This document shows positions 50,194 to 59,648 of a DNA stretch of 64,000 nt, piece after piece. The notes under the pieces were generated by a model. It was not told where the DNA came from. It ran no database searches and worked only from the letters and a program-made list of their open reading frames with translations. Source of the DNA: Betaproteobacteria bacterium Ga0077526 (GTDB lineage: Bacteria; Pseudomonadota; Gammaproteobacteria; Burkholderiales; Ga0077523); the NCBI GenBank assembly GCA_001464765.1, contig LNDV01000034.1, positions 682,001 to 746,000 of the forward strand, given 5' to 3'. The position numbers were made by a program, and so were the translations under genes. Numbering within the stretch: position 1 is the first letter of the stretch; the number at the start of each line of letters is the position of its first letter.

Positions 50194-52246
50194 GCTCGGG
50201 CTCCTCCGGCGCTTCCTCCTGGGGCTTGGGCGGGGCCGGTTCCTTGCCGGTCAGGAAGTAGTCGAACACCTGCCGCGCGATGGGCGCAGCCGCCGAGCCG
50301 CCGTGACCGCCGTTCTCCACCAGGATCGCGAGCGCGAGCTTGGGGTTCTCGGCGGGGGCATAGGCGATATAGAGCGCGTGGTCCCGGAAGCGCTCGGCAA
50401 TCTTCGACTCGTCGTACTTCTCGCCCTGCTTCATGCCGACCACCTGCGCCGTGCCGGTCTTGCCGGCCACCGAATACTCGGCACCCCGGAACGCCTGCGC
50501 GGCCGTGCCGCCGGGCTTGTTCACGTCGACCATCGCGTTGCGCACGCGGGCGATGTTCTCGTCGCTGAGAGAGAACGACGAGTACGGCTGCGCCTCGATG
50601 GTCCGGCGCTCGCTGGTCTGGAGGTCTTCCACCTGCCGCACGAGGTGCGGGCGGTAGACGATCCCGTGGTTGGCCAGGATGGCGGTGGCGAACGCGAGCT
50701 GGATCGGCGTCGTGAGGTTGTACCCCTGCCCGATGCCCACGGAGATCGTGTCGCCGCCATACCACTTCTGCTTGAAACGGCGCATCTTCCACTCGGGCGA
50801 GGGCAGCACCCCGGTGCTTTCGCCGGAGATGTCGACCCCGGTGGCTTTGCCGAGGCCGAACTGACCGATGAAACGGTAGATGTTGTCGATTCCCAGTTCC
50901 TGCGCGAGACCGTAGTAGTAGGTGTCGCAGGAGATCACGATGGACTTGTGCAGGTCGACGGTGCCATGCCCGCCCTTCTTCCAGTCCCGCCACGGGCGGT
51001 TCACACCGGGAAGCACGAAGTACCCGGGATCCGAGATCGCATAATCGGGCCGGCGCTTGCCGAGTTCGAGACCCGCGAGCGCCATGAACGGCTTGAAGGT
51101 GGAACCCGGCGGGTAGACACCCTGGAGCGCGCGGTTGTTGAGCGGCTTGTCGGTCGAGGTGTTGAGAGTGTCCCAGTTCTGCGGATCGATGCCCTCCACG
51201 AACAGGTTCGGGTCGTACCCGGGGCGCGAGACCAGGGCGATCACCCCGCCGGTCGCGGGCTCGATGGCCACCAGCGCGCCGCGACGTCCGGTGAAGGCCT
51301 TCTCGGCAATATCCTGGGTGCGCAGGTCCAGGGCGAGGTGCAGGTTGTTGCCCGCGAGCGGCGGGGTCGTCCGCAGCGTCCGGACGGCACGTCCGCCCGC
51401 GTCCGTTTCCACTTCCTCCACACCGGCGATGCCGTGCAGCTCGGCCTCGTAGCGCCCTTCCAGGCCGGTCTTGCCGATGTAGTCGGCGCCGCGGTAGTTG
51501 GACGCGACGCCACGCCGTTCCAGCTCGGCGAGTTCCTTCTCGCTGATGCGGCCGATGTAGCCGATCACGTGGGAGGCGAGTTCCCCGTTGGGGTAGTGGC
51601 GGAACAGACGCGCGTTGATCTGCACCCCGGGGAAGCGGTAGCGGTTCACCGAGAACCGCGCGACCTCCTCGTCGGTGAGGCGGGTGCGGATGGGCACGTT
51701 GTCGAGTTCGCGGTGTTCCTCCATCAGCTTGCGGAAGCGCTTGCGGTCCCGCGGGGCGATGTCCACGACCTGCCCCAGCTCGTCCAGCAGCGTGTCGAGC
51801 GGGCCGGCCTCCTTGGGCGAGATCTCCAGCGTGTAGGCGGAGTAGTTGTGGGCCAGCACGACACCGTTGCGGTCGAGGATCAGCCCCCGGTTGGGCGCCA
51901 CCGGCACCATCGAGATGCGGTTGGCCTCCGCGAGAGTCATGTAGTAGTCGTGCTGGAGGACCTGCAGGTAGAAGAACCGCAGCATCAGCGCGAAGAACAG
52001 GAACAGCACGCCGGCCGCGCAGACCGCCAGCCGCCAGTGGAAGCGCTCCAGCTCGCGGGCGAGATCGCGCATCTCGACGCCGCTCGCCTGCGGCCGGAAG
52101 CCGGCGCGCGGACGCCCGAAGGCCACGCGGGCAATCCAGTTCTTGAGGGCGGATTCGTCGTGGCGCAGTTCCACGCCGCGGTTCCGTGGCCGGAATCCCG
52201 AGCGGGAGCGCGCGAACCGCATCCTGGAGGGCAGGCGCAAGAGCAT
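50186..52246 (-). CDS. mrdA: MrdA (PBP2), peptidoglycan transpeptidase with N-terminal extension
   Basis: Elongation-specific transpeptidase. One membrane helix lies at about 71-92, followed by the dimerisation domain and the penicillin-binding domain with active Ser in YPPGSTFKPF, the SxD motif SCDTYYYG and KTGTAQ. From ATG at 52246 it is 686 residues. The usual family start matches MRDLARELERFHW (52072), so about 58 extra residues precede it. These hold two 17-residue copies (11-27 and 43-59) sharing RxGFRP and GVE. High GC third positions suggest the extension is coding, but a start at 52222 or 52072 is possible. Confidence 0.9.
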   Translation of the reverse strand: MLLRLPSRMRFARSRSGFRPRNRGVELRHDESALKNWIARVAFGRPRAGFRPQASGVEMRDLARELERFHWRLAVCAAGVLFLFFALMLRFFYLQVLQHDYYMTLAEANRISMVPVAPNRGLILDRNGVVLAHNYSAYTLEISPKEAGPLDTLLDELGQVVDIAPRDRKRFRKLMEEHRELDNVPIRTRLTDEEVARFSVNRYRFPGVQINARLFRHYPNGELASHVIGYIGRISEKELAELERRGVASNYRGADYIGKTGLEGRYEAELHGIAGVEEVETDAGGRAVRTLRTTPPLAGNNLHLALDLRTQDIAEKAFTGRRGALVAIEPATGGVIALVSRPGYDPNLFVEGIDPQNWDTLNTSTDKPLNNRALQGVYPPGSTFKPFMALAGLELGKRRPDYAISDPGYFVLPGVNRPWRDWKKGGHGTVDLHKSIVISCDTYYYGLAQELGIDNIYRFIGQFGLGKATGVDISGESTGVLPSPEWKMRRFKQKWYGGDTISVGIGQGYNLTTPIQLAFATAILANHGIVYRPHLVRQVEDLQTSERRTIEAQPYSSFSLSDENIARVRNAMVDVNKPGGTAAQAFRGAEYSVAGKTGTAQVVGMKQGEKYDESKIAERFRDHALYIAYAPAENPKLALAILVENGGHGGSAAAPIARQVFDYFLTGKEPAPPKPQEEAPEEPEHD

Positions 52247-52274
52247 GTCTCGGGGTTGGTGGGCCGGCCCGGGC

Positions 52275-52808
52275 TCAGACCTCTTCGGGACCCGTTCGTT
52301 GCCGTAACGGCAGCATGAGGATCCCGACGAGGGCGGGCCAAAGCGCCGCCCCGGTGAGGCTCGAAACGAAGTACAGCATGTCCGGCGGCTCGGCATTGGC
52401 CACCAGCCGGATGAGGAGCTGCAGCGCCTGCTGCCCGAGCAGGATCGCCAGCACGTGGGCGATCTGGTAGCTCATCGGGAACATCTGGATGCGCCGGTGC
52501 ACGAAGATGCCCGCGTACGCCGCCACGCAATAGGCCATGGCGTGCTGGCCGAACAGGCTCGCATCGGCCACGTCCATGAAGAGCCCGAGCACCCAGGCGG
52601 GCCACAGGCCGACGCGGTGGGCCTGGAACACGCTCCAGTACACGATCAGCAGCGCGACGAAATCCGGCGTGGCGCTGGACAGCCAGCCGGGCAGCGGCAC
52701 GAGGTTCAGCAGCAGGGCCAGCACCAGCGTGATGATGATGTAGCCACCCCGGACCGGCAGGAGTTCCTCGTCGCCGTGGATGTTGTCGCCGAGAGTGCTG
52801 CGCATCAT
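52275..52808 (-). CDS. mreD: MreD, rod-shape membrane protein
   Basis: A 177-residue polytopic inner-membrane protein with five to six hydrophobic helices and the family segments LVLALLLNLVPLPGW and WPAWVLGLFMDVADASLFGQ. It bridges MreC and the rest of the rod complex. Start: two adjacent ATGs, the first at 52808, overlapping the mreC stop. A 28-base gap precedes the chosen mrdA start. Confidence 0.93.
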   Translation of the reverse strand: MMRSTLGDNIHGDEELLPVRGGYIIITLVLALLLNLVPLPGWLSSATPDFVALLIVYWSVFQAHRVGLWPAWVLGLFMDVADASLFGQHAMAYCVAAYAGIFVHRRIQMFPMSYQIAHVLAILLGQQALQLLIRLVANAEPPDMLYFVSSLTGAALWPALVGILMLPLRQRTGPEEV

Positions 52809-53701
52809 TGCTGCGGCTCCGGGGGAACCGGCTTCGGCGGGGCCGGCGCGGTAAGAGGGTTGGCAGGCATGGGCGGCGGATCGGCCAGGACCGCCACCCG
52901 GGTGTAGCTGCTCACGGCCGCCGCGGGGGCGCAGGTGATGCGCGCGAAGGACTGCGCATTGCGCTCGATGTTGGTCACCACCGCCACCGGCAGGCCGGCC
53001 GGGAACACGCCGTCGATCCCGGACGTCACGAACAGGTCCCCGTTCTGGACGTCCGCGTTGACCGGCATGAACCGCAATTCGACGGCGCCGTCATGCCCGA
53101 GCCCGAACGTGATGGAGCGCACGCCGCTGCGCACGCTCTGGACCGGCACCGACTGCGACTTGTCCGTAACCAGCGAAACCTCGGAAACGAACGGGAATGC
53201 CCGGGTCACCTGACCGATCACACCCAGGTGGTCGACGACGGCCTGGCCGGTCTTGATGCCGTGCATGGTGCCGCGGTCGATGACGACCTTGCGGGTGAAC
53301 GGGTCGCGGCTCTCGTAGATGATCTCGGCGACCGTGCGCTCGCGGGTGGGGATAGGCGGGGCATTCACCAGGCGCCGCAGCTGCTCGTTGTCGGCCTCCA
53401 GCGCCTTGATGCGCTGGACTTCGGAGACGTTGAGGAGGCGCTCGCGCTTCAGCTGCTCGTTCTCGCGATAGAGCGCGGCCTGGGTGACGAAGAACTCGCC
53501 GGCGCGCTCCAGGACGGCCGCAGGGACCGCCGCGGCCTCCTGCATCGGGAACAGCACCACGGAGACGCCGGAACGGATGTCCTCGAGGTAGCGGAACCGC
53601 GCGTCGGCGACCAGAAGGACCAGGGACAGGATCGTGAAGAACACGAGCCGGATGATCAGGCTGGGGCCGCGCTTGAAGATCGGCGGCGCGGAATCTGGCA
53701 T
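52805..53701 (-). CDS. mreC: MreC, rod-shape scaffold protein
   Basis: A 298-residue bitopic protein. The cytoplasmic lead IFKRGPSLIIRLVFFTILS merges into the membrane helix. A coiled coil (about 65-110; ENEQLKRERLL to EADNEQLRRLVN) precedes two beta-barrel domains with DRGTMHGIKTGQAVVD and FVTSGIDGVFPAGLPV. The tail is Pro-rich. Periplasmic MreC activates PBP2-RodA. It lies 125 bases after mreB, a gap holding no gene I can support. Confidence 0.95.
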   Translation of the reverse strand: MPDSAPPIFKRGPSLIIRLVFFTILSLVLLVADARFRYLEDIRSGVSVVLFPMQEAAAVPAAVLERAGEFFVTQAALYRENEQLKRERLLNVSEVQRIKALEADNEQLRRLVNAPPIPTRERTVAEIIYESRDPFTRKVVIDRGTMHGIKTGQAVVDHLGVIGQVTRAFPFVSEVSLVTDKSQSVPVQSVRSGVRSITFGLGHDGAVELRFMPVNADVQNGDLFVTSGIDGVFPAGLPVAVVTNIERNAQSFARITCAPAAAVSSYTRVAVLADPPPMPANPLTAPAPPKPVPPEPQQ

Positions 53702-53826
53702 CGGGAGCCCTCGAGCCCGCTCAGCCTGAGCGGGTTACCGCGAAGAAACTGCGCAACAGGGTCATCGGTGCGCCGCGTCCGGCTGGCCACCCGGGAGGGG
53801 GTCGACCTGCGCGGCGCATCCGGGGT

Positions 53827-54867
53827 TCAGTCGTTCGTGAAGATGCTCGTCCACTTGTCCATGTGCTCGAGCGCCTTGCCCGAACCGCGCACCACGCAGG
53901 TGAGAGGGTCGTCGGCGACGATCACGGGCAGTCCGGTCTCTTCCATCAGCAGCCGGTCGATCTCCCGCAGCAGCGCGCCGCCGCCGGTGAGGACCATGCC
54001 GCGGTCGGCGATGTCGGCACCCAGTTCGGGCGGGGTCTGCTCCAGCGCGGACTTGACGGCGCTCACGATGGAATTGAGCGGGTCGGTGAGCGCCTCGAGA
54101 ATCTCGTTGGAGGAGATGGTGAAGCTCCGCGGGATGCCTTCGGCCAGGTTGCGGCCCTTCACTTCCTTCTCGCGGACCTCGGAGCCCGGGAACGCCGAGC
54201 CGATCTCCTTCTTGATCTCCTCGGCCGTCGTCTCGCCGATCAGCATCCCGTAGTTGCGCCGGATGTAGTTGATGATCGCCTCGTCGAACTTGTCGCCGCC
54301 CACCCGCACCGACGCGGAGTAGACGATGCCGCCCAGGGAGATCACGCCCACTTCCGTGGTGCCGCCACCGATGTCGACCACCATCGAGCCGGTGGCTTCG
54401 TTCACCGGGAGCCCCGCGCCGATCGCGGCCGCCATGGGTTCCTCGATGAGTTCCACCTTGCGGGCGCCGGCGCCGAACGCGGATTCCTTGATCGCCCGCC
54501 GCTCCACCTGGGTGGAGCCGCAGGGCACGCAGATCACGATCCGCGGCTGCGGACTGAACAGGCGGGCGTCGTGAACCTTCTTGATGAACTGCTTGAGCAT
54601 CTGCTCGGTCACCGTGAAGTCGGCGATGACGCCGTCCTTCATGGGCCGGATCGCGGTGATGTTGCCCGGCGTGCGTCCGAGCATCTGCTTGGCGGCGAGA
54701 CCGACCTGCTCGATCACCTTTTTTCCGTTCGGACCGTCCTGCCGGATCGCCACAACCGAGGGTTCGTCGAGCACGATACCTTGACCGCGCACGTAGATAA
54801 GCGTGTTCGCGGTGCCAAGATCGATGGCCAAATCATTGGAAAAGTAACCACTTAGAAAACCGAACAT
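53827..54867 (-). CDS. mreB: MreB, actin-like rod-shape protein
   Basis: A 346-residue bacterial actin forming membrane-bound filaments that guide lateral wall synthesis. The start MFGFLSGYFSNDLAIDLGTANTL is the family N-terminus, with membrane-contacting residues and the phosphate-1 motif. Also seen are VVDIGGGTTEVGVISLGG (phosphate 2) and VLTGGGALL (adenosine motif). It is first in the mreBCD-mrdA-rodA-rlpA operon, divergent from gatCAB across 132 bases. Confidence 0.98.
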   Translation of the reverse strand: MFGFLSGYFSNDLAIDLGTANTLIYVRGQGIVLDEPSVVAIRQDGPNGKKVIEQVGLAAKQMLGRTPGNITAIRPMKDGVIADFTVTEQMLKQFIKKVHDARLFSPQPRIVICVPCGSTQVERRAIKESAFGAGARKVELIEEPMAAAIGAGLPVNEATGSMVVDIGGGTTEVGVISLGGIVYSASVRVGGDKFDEAIINYIRRNYGMLIGETTAEEIKKEIGSAFPGSEVREKEVKGRNLAEGIPRSFTISSNEILEALTDPLNSIVSAVKSALEQTPPELGADIADRGMVLTGGGALLREIDRLLMEETGLPVIVADDPLTCVVRGSGKALEHMDKWTSIFTND

Positions 54868-54949
54868 GCGAGATTGCCCCGTGGCAGGACTTAAGTTGTG
54901 GGGAGGTGGCAGGTGGTGCCGAAATGGGGCGGTATGGTACCTTACGAGG

Positions 54950-54964
54950 CTTGGTTGGACCAAG
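54950..54964. repeat. Inverted repeat between mreB and gatC
   Basis: CTTGGT-TGG-ACCAAG is a perfect 6+6 inverted repeat in the divergent promoter region. On the minus strand, TTGGTC then, after 18 bases, TACCAT could serve as -35 and -10 for mreB, placing the repeat over the -35. This is a weak prediction. Confidence 0.3.
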
Positions 54965-54999
54965 TCGTTTCGTGAGATTTTCCGAGAGAAATAACTCCC

Positions 55000-55287
55000 A
55001 TGGCATTGAAGCTGGAGGATGTCGGGCGCATCGCGCACCTCGCCCGCATCCATATTTCGCCGGAGGAAGCTGCTCGCACGCTGGAACAGCTCAATGGCAT
55101 TTTCGCCCTGATCGAGCAGATGCAGGCGGTTGACACCACAGGGCTGGAGCCGATGGCCCACCCGCTCGGCGGTGCCCAGCGCCTGCGGGAGGACGCCGTG
55201 ACGGAGTCCGTCGACCGCGACGCCCACCTCCGCAACGCCCCCGCGCACGAAGGCGGCCTGTTCCTCGTTCCCCGGGTCATCGAATGA
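55000..55287 (+). CDS. gatC: GatC, Asp/Glu-tRNA amidotransferase subunit C
   Basis: A 95-residue subunit that stabilises GatA-GatB in the transamidation of Glu-tRNA(Gln) or Asp-tRNA(Asn). It contains the usual DVGRIAHLARIHISPEEAAR, the FALIEQMQAVDT helix, and the MAHPLGGAQRLREDAV belt. First gene of gatCAB, divergent from mreB. Confidence 0.95.
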   Translation: MALKLEDVGRIAHLARIHISPEEAARTLEQLNGIFALIEQMQAVDTTGLEPMAHPLGGAQRLREDAVTESVDRDAHLRNAPAHEGGLFLVPRVIE

Positions 55288-55360
55288 GCCACCTGCTTCA
55301 GGGCGCGCCCCGCCACCAGTGCGGGACTCCGCCCGGCCTCTTCGCTTGCAGGGGGCAGCC

Positions 55361-56836
55361 GTGACCCAATTGCATCTGGCGTCCGTCGCCGAGCTCGGTC
55401 GCCTGCTGGCCTCCGGCGAGATCTCCTCGGTCGAACTCACCCGGCACTTCCTGGCGCGGGTCGAGGCCCATCGCGAACTCAACGCCTTCCTGGACGTCCG
55501 TCCCGAGACCAGCCTCGCCCAGGCGGCGGCCGCGGACCGGCGGCGCGCCAGCGGCGAGAGCGGTCCGCTCCTCGGTATTCCCCTGGCGCACAAGGACATT
55601 TTCGTCACCCGCGACTGGGCCAGCACCGCCGCGAGCCGAATGCTCGAGGGCTACATGAGTCCCTTCGATGCGACGGTCGTGGAGCGCCTGGGGCAGGCCG
55701 GCATGGTCTGCCTCGGCAAGCTCAACTGCGACGAATTCGCCATGGGTTCGTCCAACGAGAACAGCGCCTACGGCCCCGTCCGCAACCCGTGGGACGTCAA
55801 GGCCGTGCCCGGCGGCAGCTCCGGCGGCTCCGCCGCCGCCGTGGCTGCCCGCCTGTGCCCCGTGGCCACCGCGACCGACACCGGGGGCTCCATCCGCGAG
55901 CCGGCCGCCTTCTCGGGCGTCACGGGCATCAAGCCGACCTACGGCCGCCCGTCCCGCTGGGGAATGATCGCCTTCGCCTCCAGCCTCGACACCGCCGGCC
56001 TCATGACAGCCAGCGCCGAGGACGCTGCGGCGGTCCTGTCCGCCATGCTTGGCTTCGACCCGAAGGATTCCACCAGCGTCGACCGCCCGCCGGAGGACTG
56101 CATACGGGAGCTCGACCGCCCGGTCGCCGGCCTGCGCATCGGCGTCCCCCGCGAGTTCTTCGGCAAGGGCCTCACCCCCGAGGCGGAGTCTGCCGTGCGC
56201 GCCGCGCTGGACACCTACCGCGGCCTGGGCGCCGAGATCGTCGACATCTCGCTGCCGACCGCCAGCCTCGGCATCCCGGTGTACTACGTGGTGGCACCCG
56301 CGGAAGCCTCCAGCAACCTCAGCCGGTTCGACGGCGTCCGGTACGGCCACCGCGCGAAGAACCACGGCGACCTCGCCGACATGATCAAGCGCTCGCGAGC
56401 CGAGGGTCTCGGCGCCGAGCCCAAGCGCCGCATTCTGATCGGGGCCTATGTGCTGTCGCACGGCTACTACGACGCGTACTACCTGCAGGCGCAGAAGGTG
56501 CGGCGCCTGATCGGCGAGGAGTTCCAGCGGGCTTTCCAGCAGTGCGACGTCATCGCCGGCCCCGTGACCACGGGCGAAGCCTTCGACATCGGCGCCAAGA
56601 CCGCCGACCCGGTCGCGATGTATCTCGAGGACCTGTTCACGATCCCCGGCAGCCTGGCGGGCCTGCCCGGCATGAGCGTGCCCTGCGGCTTCGGCCCGCG
56701 CGGACGCCCCCTCGGGCTGCAGCTGATGGCCAACCATTTCCAGGAAGCGCGCCTGCTCGGCGTGGCGCACCAGTTCCAGAAGGTCACCGACTGGCACCGG
56801 CGCACGCCTGCCGGCGTGGCCGCGACGAACCCATGA
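55361..56836 (+). CDS. gatA: GatA, glutamyl-tRNA(Gln) amidotransferase subunit A
   Basis: Amidase subunit releasing ammonia from glutamine, 491 residues. The Ser-cisSer-Lys triad is visible: K78 (AHKDIF), S153 (GGSSGGSAAA) and S177 (TDTGGSIREPA). Start GTG at 55361 has GGGGGC close upstream and gives the family length; an in-frame GTG at 55319 would add 14 unconserved residues. It lies 73 bases after gatC and 46 before gatB. Confidence 0.96.
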   Translation: MTQLHLASVAELGRLLASGEISSVELTRHFLARVEAHRELNAFLDVRPETSLAQAAAADRRRASGESGPLLGIPLAHKDIFVTRDWASTAASRMLEGYMSPFDATVVERLGQAGMVCLGKLNCDEFAMGSSNENSAYGPVRNPWDVKAVPGGSSGGSAAAVAARLCPVATATDTGGSIREPAAFSGVTGIKPTYGRPSRWGMIAFASSLDTAGLMTASAEDAAAVLSAMLGFDPKDSTSVDRPPEDCIRELDRPVAGLRIGVPREFFGKGLTPEAESAVRAALDTYRGLGAEIVDISLPTASLGIPVYYVVAPAEASSNLSRFDGVRYGHRAKNHGDLADMIKRSRAEGLGAEPKRRILIGAYVLSHGYYDAYYLQAQKVRRLIGEEFQRAFQQCDVIAGPVTTGEAFDIGAKTADPVAMYLEDLFTIPGSLAGLPGMSVPCGFGPRGRPLGLQLMANHFQEARLLGVAHQFQKVTDWHRRTPAGVAATNP

Positions 56837-56882
56837 AGACCATGCCTAAGCACCACCTCTTCTGCCTGCCCGGAGCTGCACG

Positions 56883-58316
56883 ATGAGCTGGGAAGTCGTC
56901 ATCGGGCTGGAGACACACGCCCAGCTCTCCACCGTGTCCAAGATCTTCTCCGGTGCCTCCACCGCCTTCGGCGCCGAGCCCAACGCGCAGGCCTGCGCCA
57001 TCGATCTCGCGCTGCCCGGCGTGCTCCCGGTGCTGAACCGCGGCGCCGTCGACCGTGCCATCCGGCTGGGCCTCGCCGTCGGCGCGACGATCAACCGCCG
57101 CTCGATCTTCGCGCGGAAGAACTACTTCTACCCGGATCTCCCGAAGGGCTACCAGATCAGCCAGTACGAGATTCCGGTGGTGTCCGGCGGCCACATCCGC
57201 TTTCCGCTGGGCGACGAGGAGAAGGTGGTGCGGCTCACGCGCGCCCATCTCGAAGAGGATGCCGGCAAGTCCCTCCACGAGGACTTCCAAGGCATGAGCG
57301 GCATCGACCTCAACCGGGCCGGCACGCCGCTGCTCGAGATCGTGTCGGAACCCGACATCCGCTCCGCCGCCGAGGCCGTCGCGTACGCCAAGGCGTTGCA
57401 TGCGCTGGTCCGCTGGATCGACATCTGCGACGGCAACATGCAGGAAGGCTCGTTCCGCTGCGACGCCAATGTGTCCGTGCGCCGTGCGGGCGACACGAAG
57501 TTCGGCACCCGGTGCGAGATCAAGAACCTCAACTCCTTCCGCTTCCTGGAACGCGCCATCGAACACGAGATGGCCCGCCAGATCGAGCTCATCGAAGACG
57601 GCGGCCATGTGGTCCAGGAAACCCGGCTCTACGATCCCGACCGCGACGAGACGCGCTCCATGCGCTCGAAGGAGGACGCCCAGGACTACCGTTACTTCCC
57701 GGACCCCGACCTGCTGCCCGTCGAGATCTCGGAGCAGTGGATCGAGTCCGTGCGCGCCGCCATGCCGGAACTGCCGCAGGCCAAGCGCGAGCGCTTCGAA
57801 CGGGACTTCGGGCTCTCCGCCTACGACGCCGCGGTCGTCACGGCCAGCCGCGAGATGGCCGACTACTTCGAGGCCCTGGTCGCGCGCCTGCCGTCCGAGC
57901 CCAAGCTATGCGCCAACTGGCTGATGGGCGAAGTTTCGGCGCGGCTCAACCGCGAACAGATCGACCTGGCCCGCGCTCCGGTGGCGGCGACTGCGCTCGC
58001 GGGGCTGCTCGCGCGGATCGCGGACGGAATGGTCTCGGGCAAGCTCGCGCGGGAAGTCTTCGATGCCATGTGGTCGGGCGAGGGGACCGCCGACGAGATC
58101 ATCGACCGGCGCGGCCTGCGTCAGATCTCCGACAGCGGCGAGCTGGAGACGCTGATCGACGGCGTGCTCGCCGCCAACGCGAAGTCGGTGGAGGAATTCC
58201 GATCCGGCAAGGAGAAGGCCTTCAACGCCCTGGTGGGGCAGGTCATGAAGGCCTCGAAGGGCAAGGCCAACCCGCAGCAGGTAAACGATCTGCTGCGGAA
58301 GAAACTCGGGGGATGA
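56883..58316 (+). CDS. gatB: GatB, Asp/Glu-tRNA amidotransferase subunit B
   Basis: Kinase/transamidase subunit of 477 residues. It starts WEVVIGLETHAQL and has KNYFYPDLPKGYQISQYE, HLEEDAGKS, DLNRAGTPLLEIVSEPD and RCEIKNLNSFRF of the cradle domain. A C-terminal YqeY-like helical tail binds tRNA. Presence of gatCAB suggests indirect charging of Gln- and/or Asn-tRNA in this organism. Confidence 0.97.
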   Translation: MSWEVVIGLETHAQLSTVSKIFSGASTAFGAEPNAQACAIDLALPGVLPVLNRGAVDRAIRLGLAVGATINRRSIFARKNYFYPDLPKGYQISQYEIPVVSGGHIRFPLGDEEKVVRLTRAHLEEDAGKSLHEDFQGMSGIDLNRAGTPLLEIVSEPDIRSAAEAVAYAKALHALVRWIDICDGNMQEGSFRCDANVSVRRAGDTKFGTRCEIKNLNSFRFLERAIEHEMARQIELIEDGGHVVQETRLYDPDRDETRSMRSKEDAQDYRYFPDPDLLPVEISEQWIESVRAAMPELPQAKRERFERDFGLSAYDAAVVTASREMADYFEALVARLPSEPKLCANWLMGEVSARLNREQIDLARAPVAATALAGLLARIADGMVSGKLAREVFDAMWSGEGTADEIIDRRGLRQISDSGELETLIDGVLAANAKSVEEFRSGKEKAFNALVGQVMKASKGKANPQQVNDLLRKKLGG

Positions 58317-58334
58317 CCTGGCAGGACATGGCCA

Positions 58335-58352
58335 CGGGCGCTGACGCGCCCG
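58335..58352. terminator. Hairpin between convergent gatB and DUF4124 genes
   Basis: CGGGCGC-TGAC-GCGCCCG is a perfect 7-pair stem with a four-base loop, 18 bases after gatB and 4 before the convergent stop. No strong U-run follows on either strand, so termination from both sides is likely but not certain. Confidence 0.55.
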
Positions 58353-58356
58353 CGGT

Positions 58357-58986
58357 TCACTTCTTCTGAACCGCCACCAGTTCCCGGAAGCGGTTCTTGT
58401 CGTAGTCGTACTTCTGCTTGAGGTTCGCGATCTCGGTCTCCTTCGTCTGGAGTTCCGTCGCGATCTTCGCGGCCTCGCGATCCGCCGCAGCCGACTCTTC
58501 CTTCAGCGACTCGGGCACGGGCTTGCCCTTCGCCTTCCAGTCACCCGCCTGTTTCTTGAGCCCGTCGATCTTCGCGCGCGAAGACTTCTGGCGCGCCTCG
58601 ATCGCCTGCAACGCCTGCGTGGCGCCGGAGAGCGCCCGGGTGCGCGCGTCGTCGATCTCGGACTCGGTCGTGTAGGTGTTGAGCAGTGCGTTGTCGCGCC
58701 GCTTCTGCTCCGCGACCTGCTTCTCCTCGGACTTCCGGCGTTCCTTGTCGTCTTCGATGGCCCGGACCTGATCGGGCGTGAGGGCAGCGTCGTTCTTGCG
58801 GAGCGTGCGGCCCCGCTTGTCGATCTCGGTCGAGCTGCGATCCTTCGCCTCGGTCGGCATGGTTTCCGAATAGTGGATGACACCCTTTTCGTCGGTCCAC
58901 TTGTACAGCTTGCCCGCCAATGCCGAAGGCGCGGCGAAAGCGGCCGCGAGGGCGCCCAGACCGACCAGCGTGCTCAGTTTCCTCAT
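58357..58986 (-). CDS. DUF4124 exported coiled-coil protein
   Basis: A 209-residue protein with signal peptide (about 1-24, ending SALAG), a DUF4124 domain (KLYKWTDEKGVIHYSETMPT), and a long Lys/Glu/Ala-rich helical region to the C-terminus that should form a coiled coil. Its layout parallels the protein at 30666-31172, but sequence identity outside the first domain looks low. ATG at 58986 overlaps the pyrE stop (ATGA), so the two are translationally coupled. Function unknown. Confidence 0.82.
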   Translation of the reverse strand: MRKLSTLVGLGALAAAFAAPSALAGKLYKWTDEKGVIHYSETMPTEAKDRSSTEIDKRGRTLRKNDAALTPDQVRAIEDDKERRKSEEKQVAEQKRRDNALLNTYTTESEIDDARTRALSGATQALQAIEARQKSSRAKIDGLKKQAGDWKAKGKPVPESLKEESAAADREAAKIATELQTKETEIANLKQKYDYDKNRFRELVAVQKK

Positions 58987-59648
58987 GGCTCCAATACCCC
59001 GTAACGTTCGCGATAACCTTCGACCGCCTTCAGCTCCGCGGCCATTCCGGGCCGTCGCGCAAGGTAGCCGATCAGATCGGCGAGGCAGCAGATGCTGAAC
59101 ACGGGCGCCCCGTAGGACTCCCGCACTTCCTGCACTGCCGACAGGGTCCCGGTGCCGCGCTCCTGCCGGTCGAGAGCGATGAGCACACCGCCCAGCGCCG
59201 CGCCGTTGGCGCGGATGATCTCCACCGACTCGCGGACGGACGTACCCGCCGAAATCACGTCATCGACCACCACGACCCTTCCCTTTAGGGCCGAACCGAC
59301 GACAACCCCGCCTTCGCCATGGTCCTTGGCCTCCTTGCGGTTGAACGCAAAGGGCACGTTGCGCCCCCGATCCGCGAGCGCCACGGCGGTGGCCGCCACC
59401 AGGGGAATACCCTTGTAGGCCGGGCCGAACAGCACGTCGAACTCCACCCCCGAAGCCTCGAGGGTCATCGCGTAGAATCGCCCGAGCTGCCGGAGCGACT
59501 CCCCGTCGTTGAACAGCCCGGCATTGAAAAAATACGGCGAGAGGCGACCGGCCTTGGTCTTGAACTCGCCGAACAGCAGGACTCCCTTGGCGAGCGCGAA
59601 CTCGATGAACTCTTCCCTGAACGATCCCGACGATTCTCTGGTGGTCAT
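58983..59648 (-). CDS. pyrE: PyrE, orotate phosphoribosyltransferase
   Basis: Converts orotate and PRPP to OMP in pyrimidine synthesis. The 221 residues carry KTKAGRLSPYFFNAGLFNDG, FGPAYKGIPLVAATAVAL, FAFNRKEAKDHGEGG and the PRPP-binding motif VVVVDDVISAGTSVRESVEII. Start ATG at 59648 gives the family N-terminus. Its start codon and that of divergent xthA lie in one 12-base palindrome, with only six bases between them. Confidence 0.97.
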   Translation of the reverse strand: MTTRESSGSFREEFIEFALAKGVLLFGEFKTKAGRLSPYFFNAGLFNDGESLRQLGRFYAMTLEASGVEFDVLFGPAYKGIPLVAATAVALADRGRNVPFAFNRKEAKDHGEGGVVVGSALKGRVVVVDDVISAGTSVRESVEIIRANGAALGGVLIALDRQERGTGTLSAVQEVRESYGAPVFSICCLADLIGYLARRPGMAAELKAVEGYRERYGVLEP

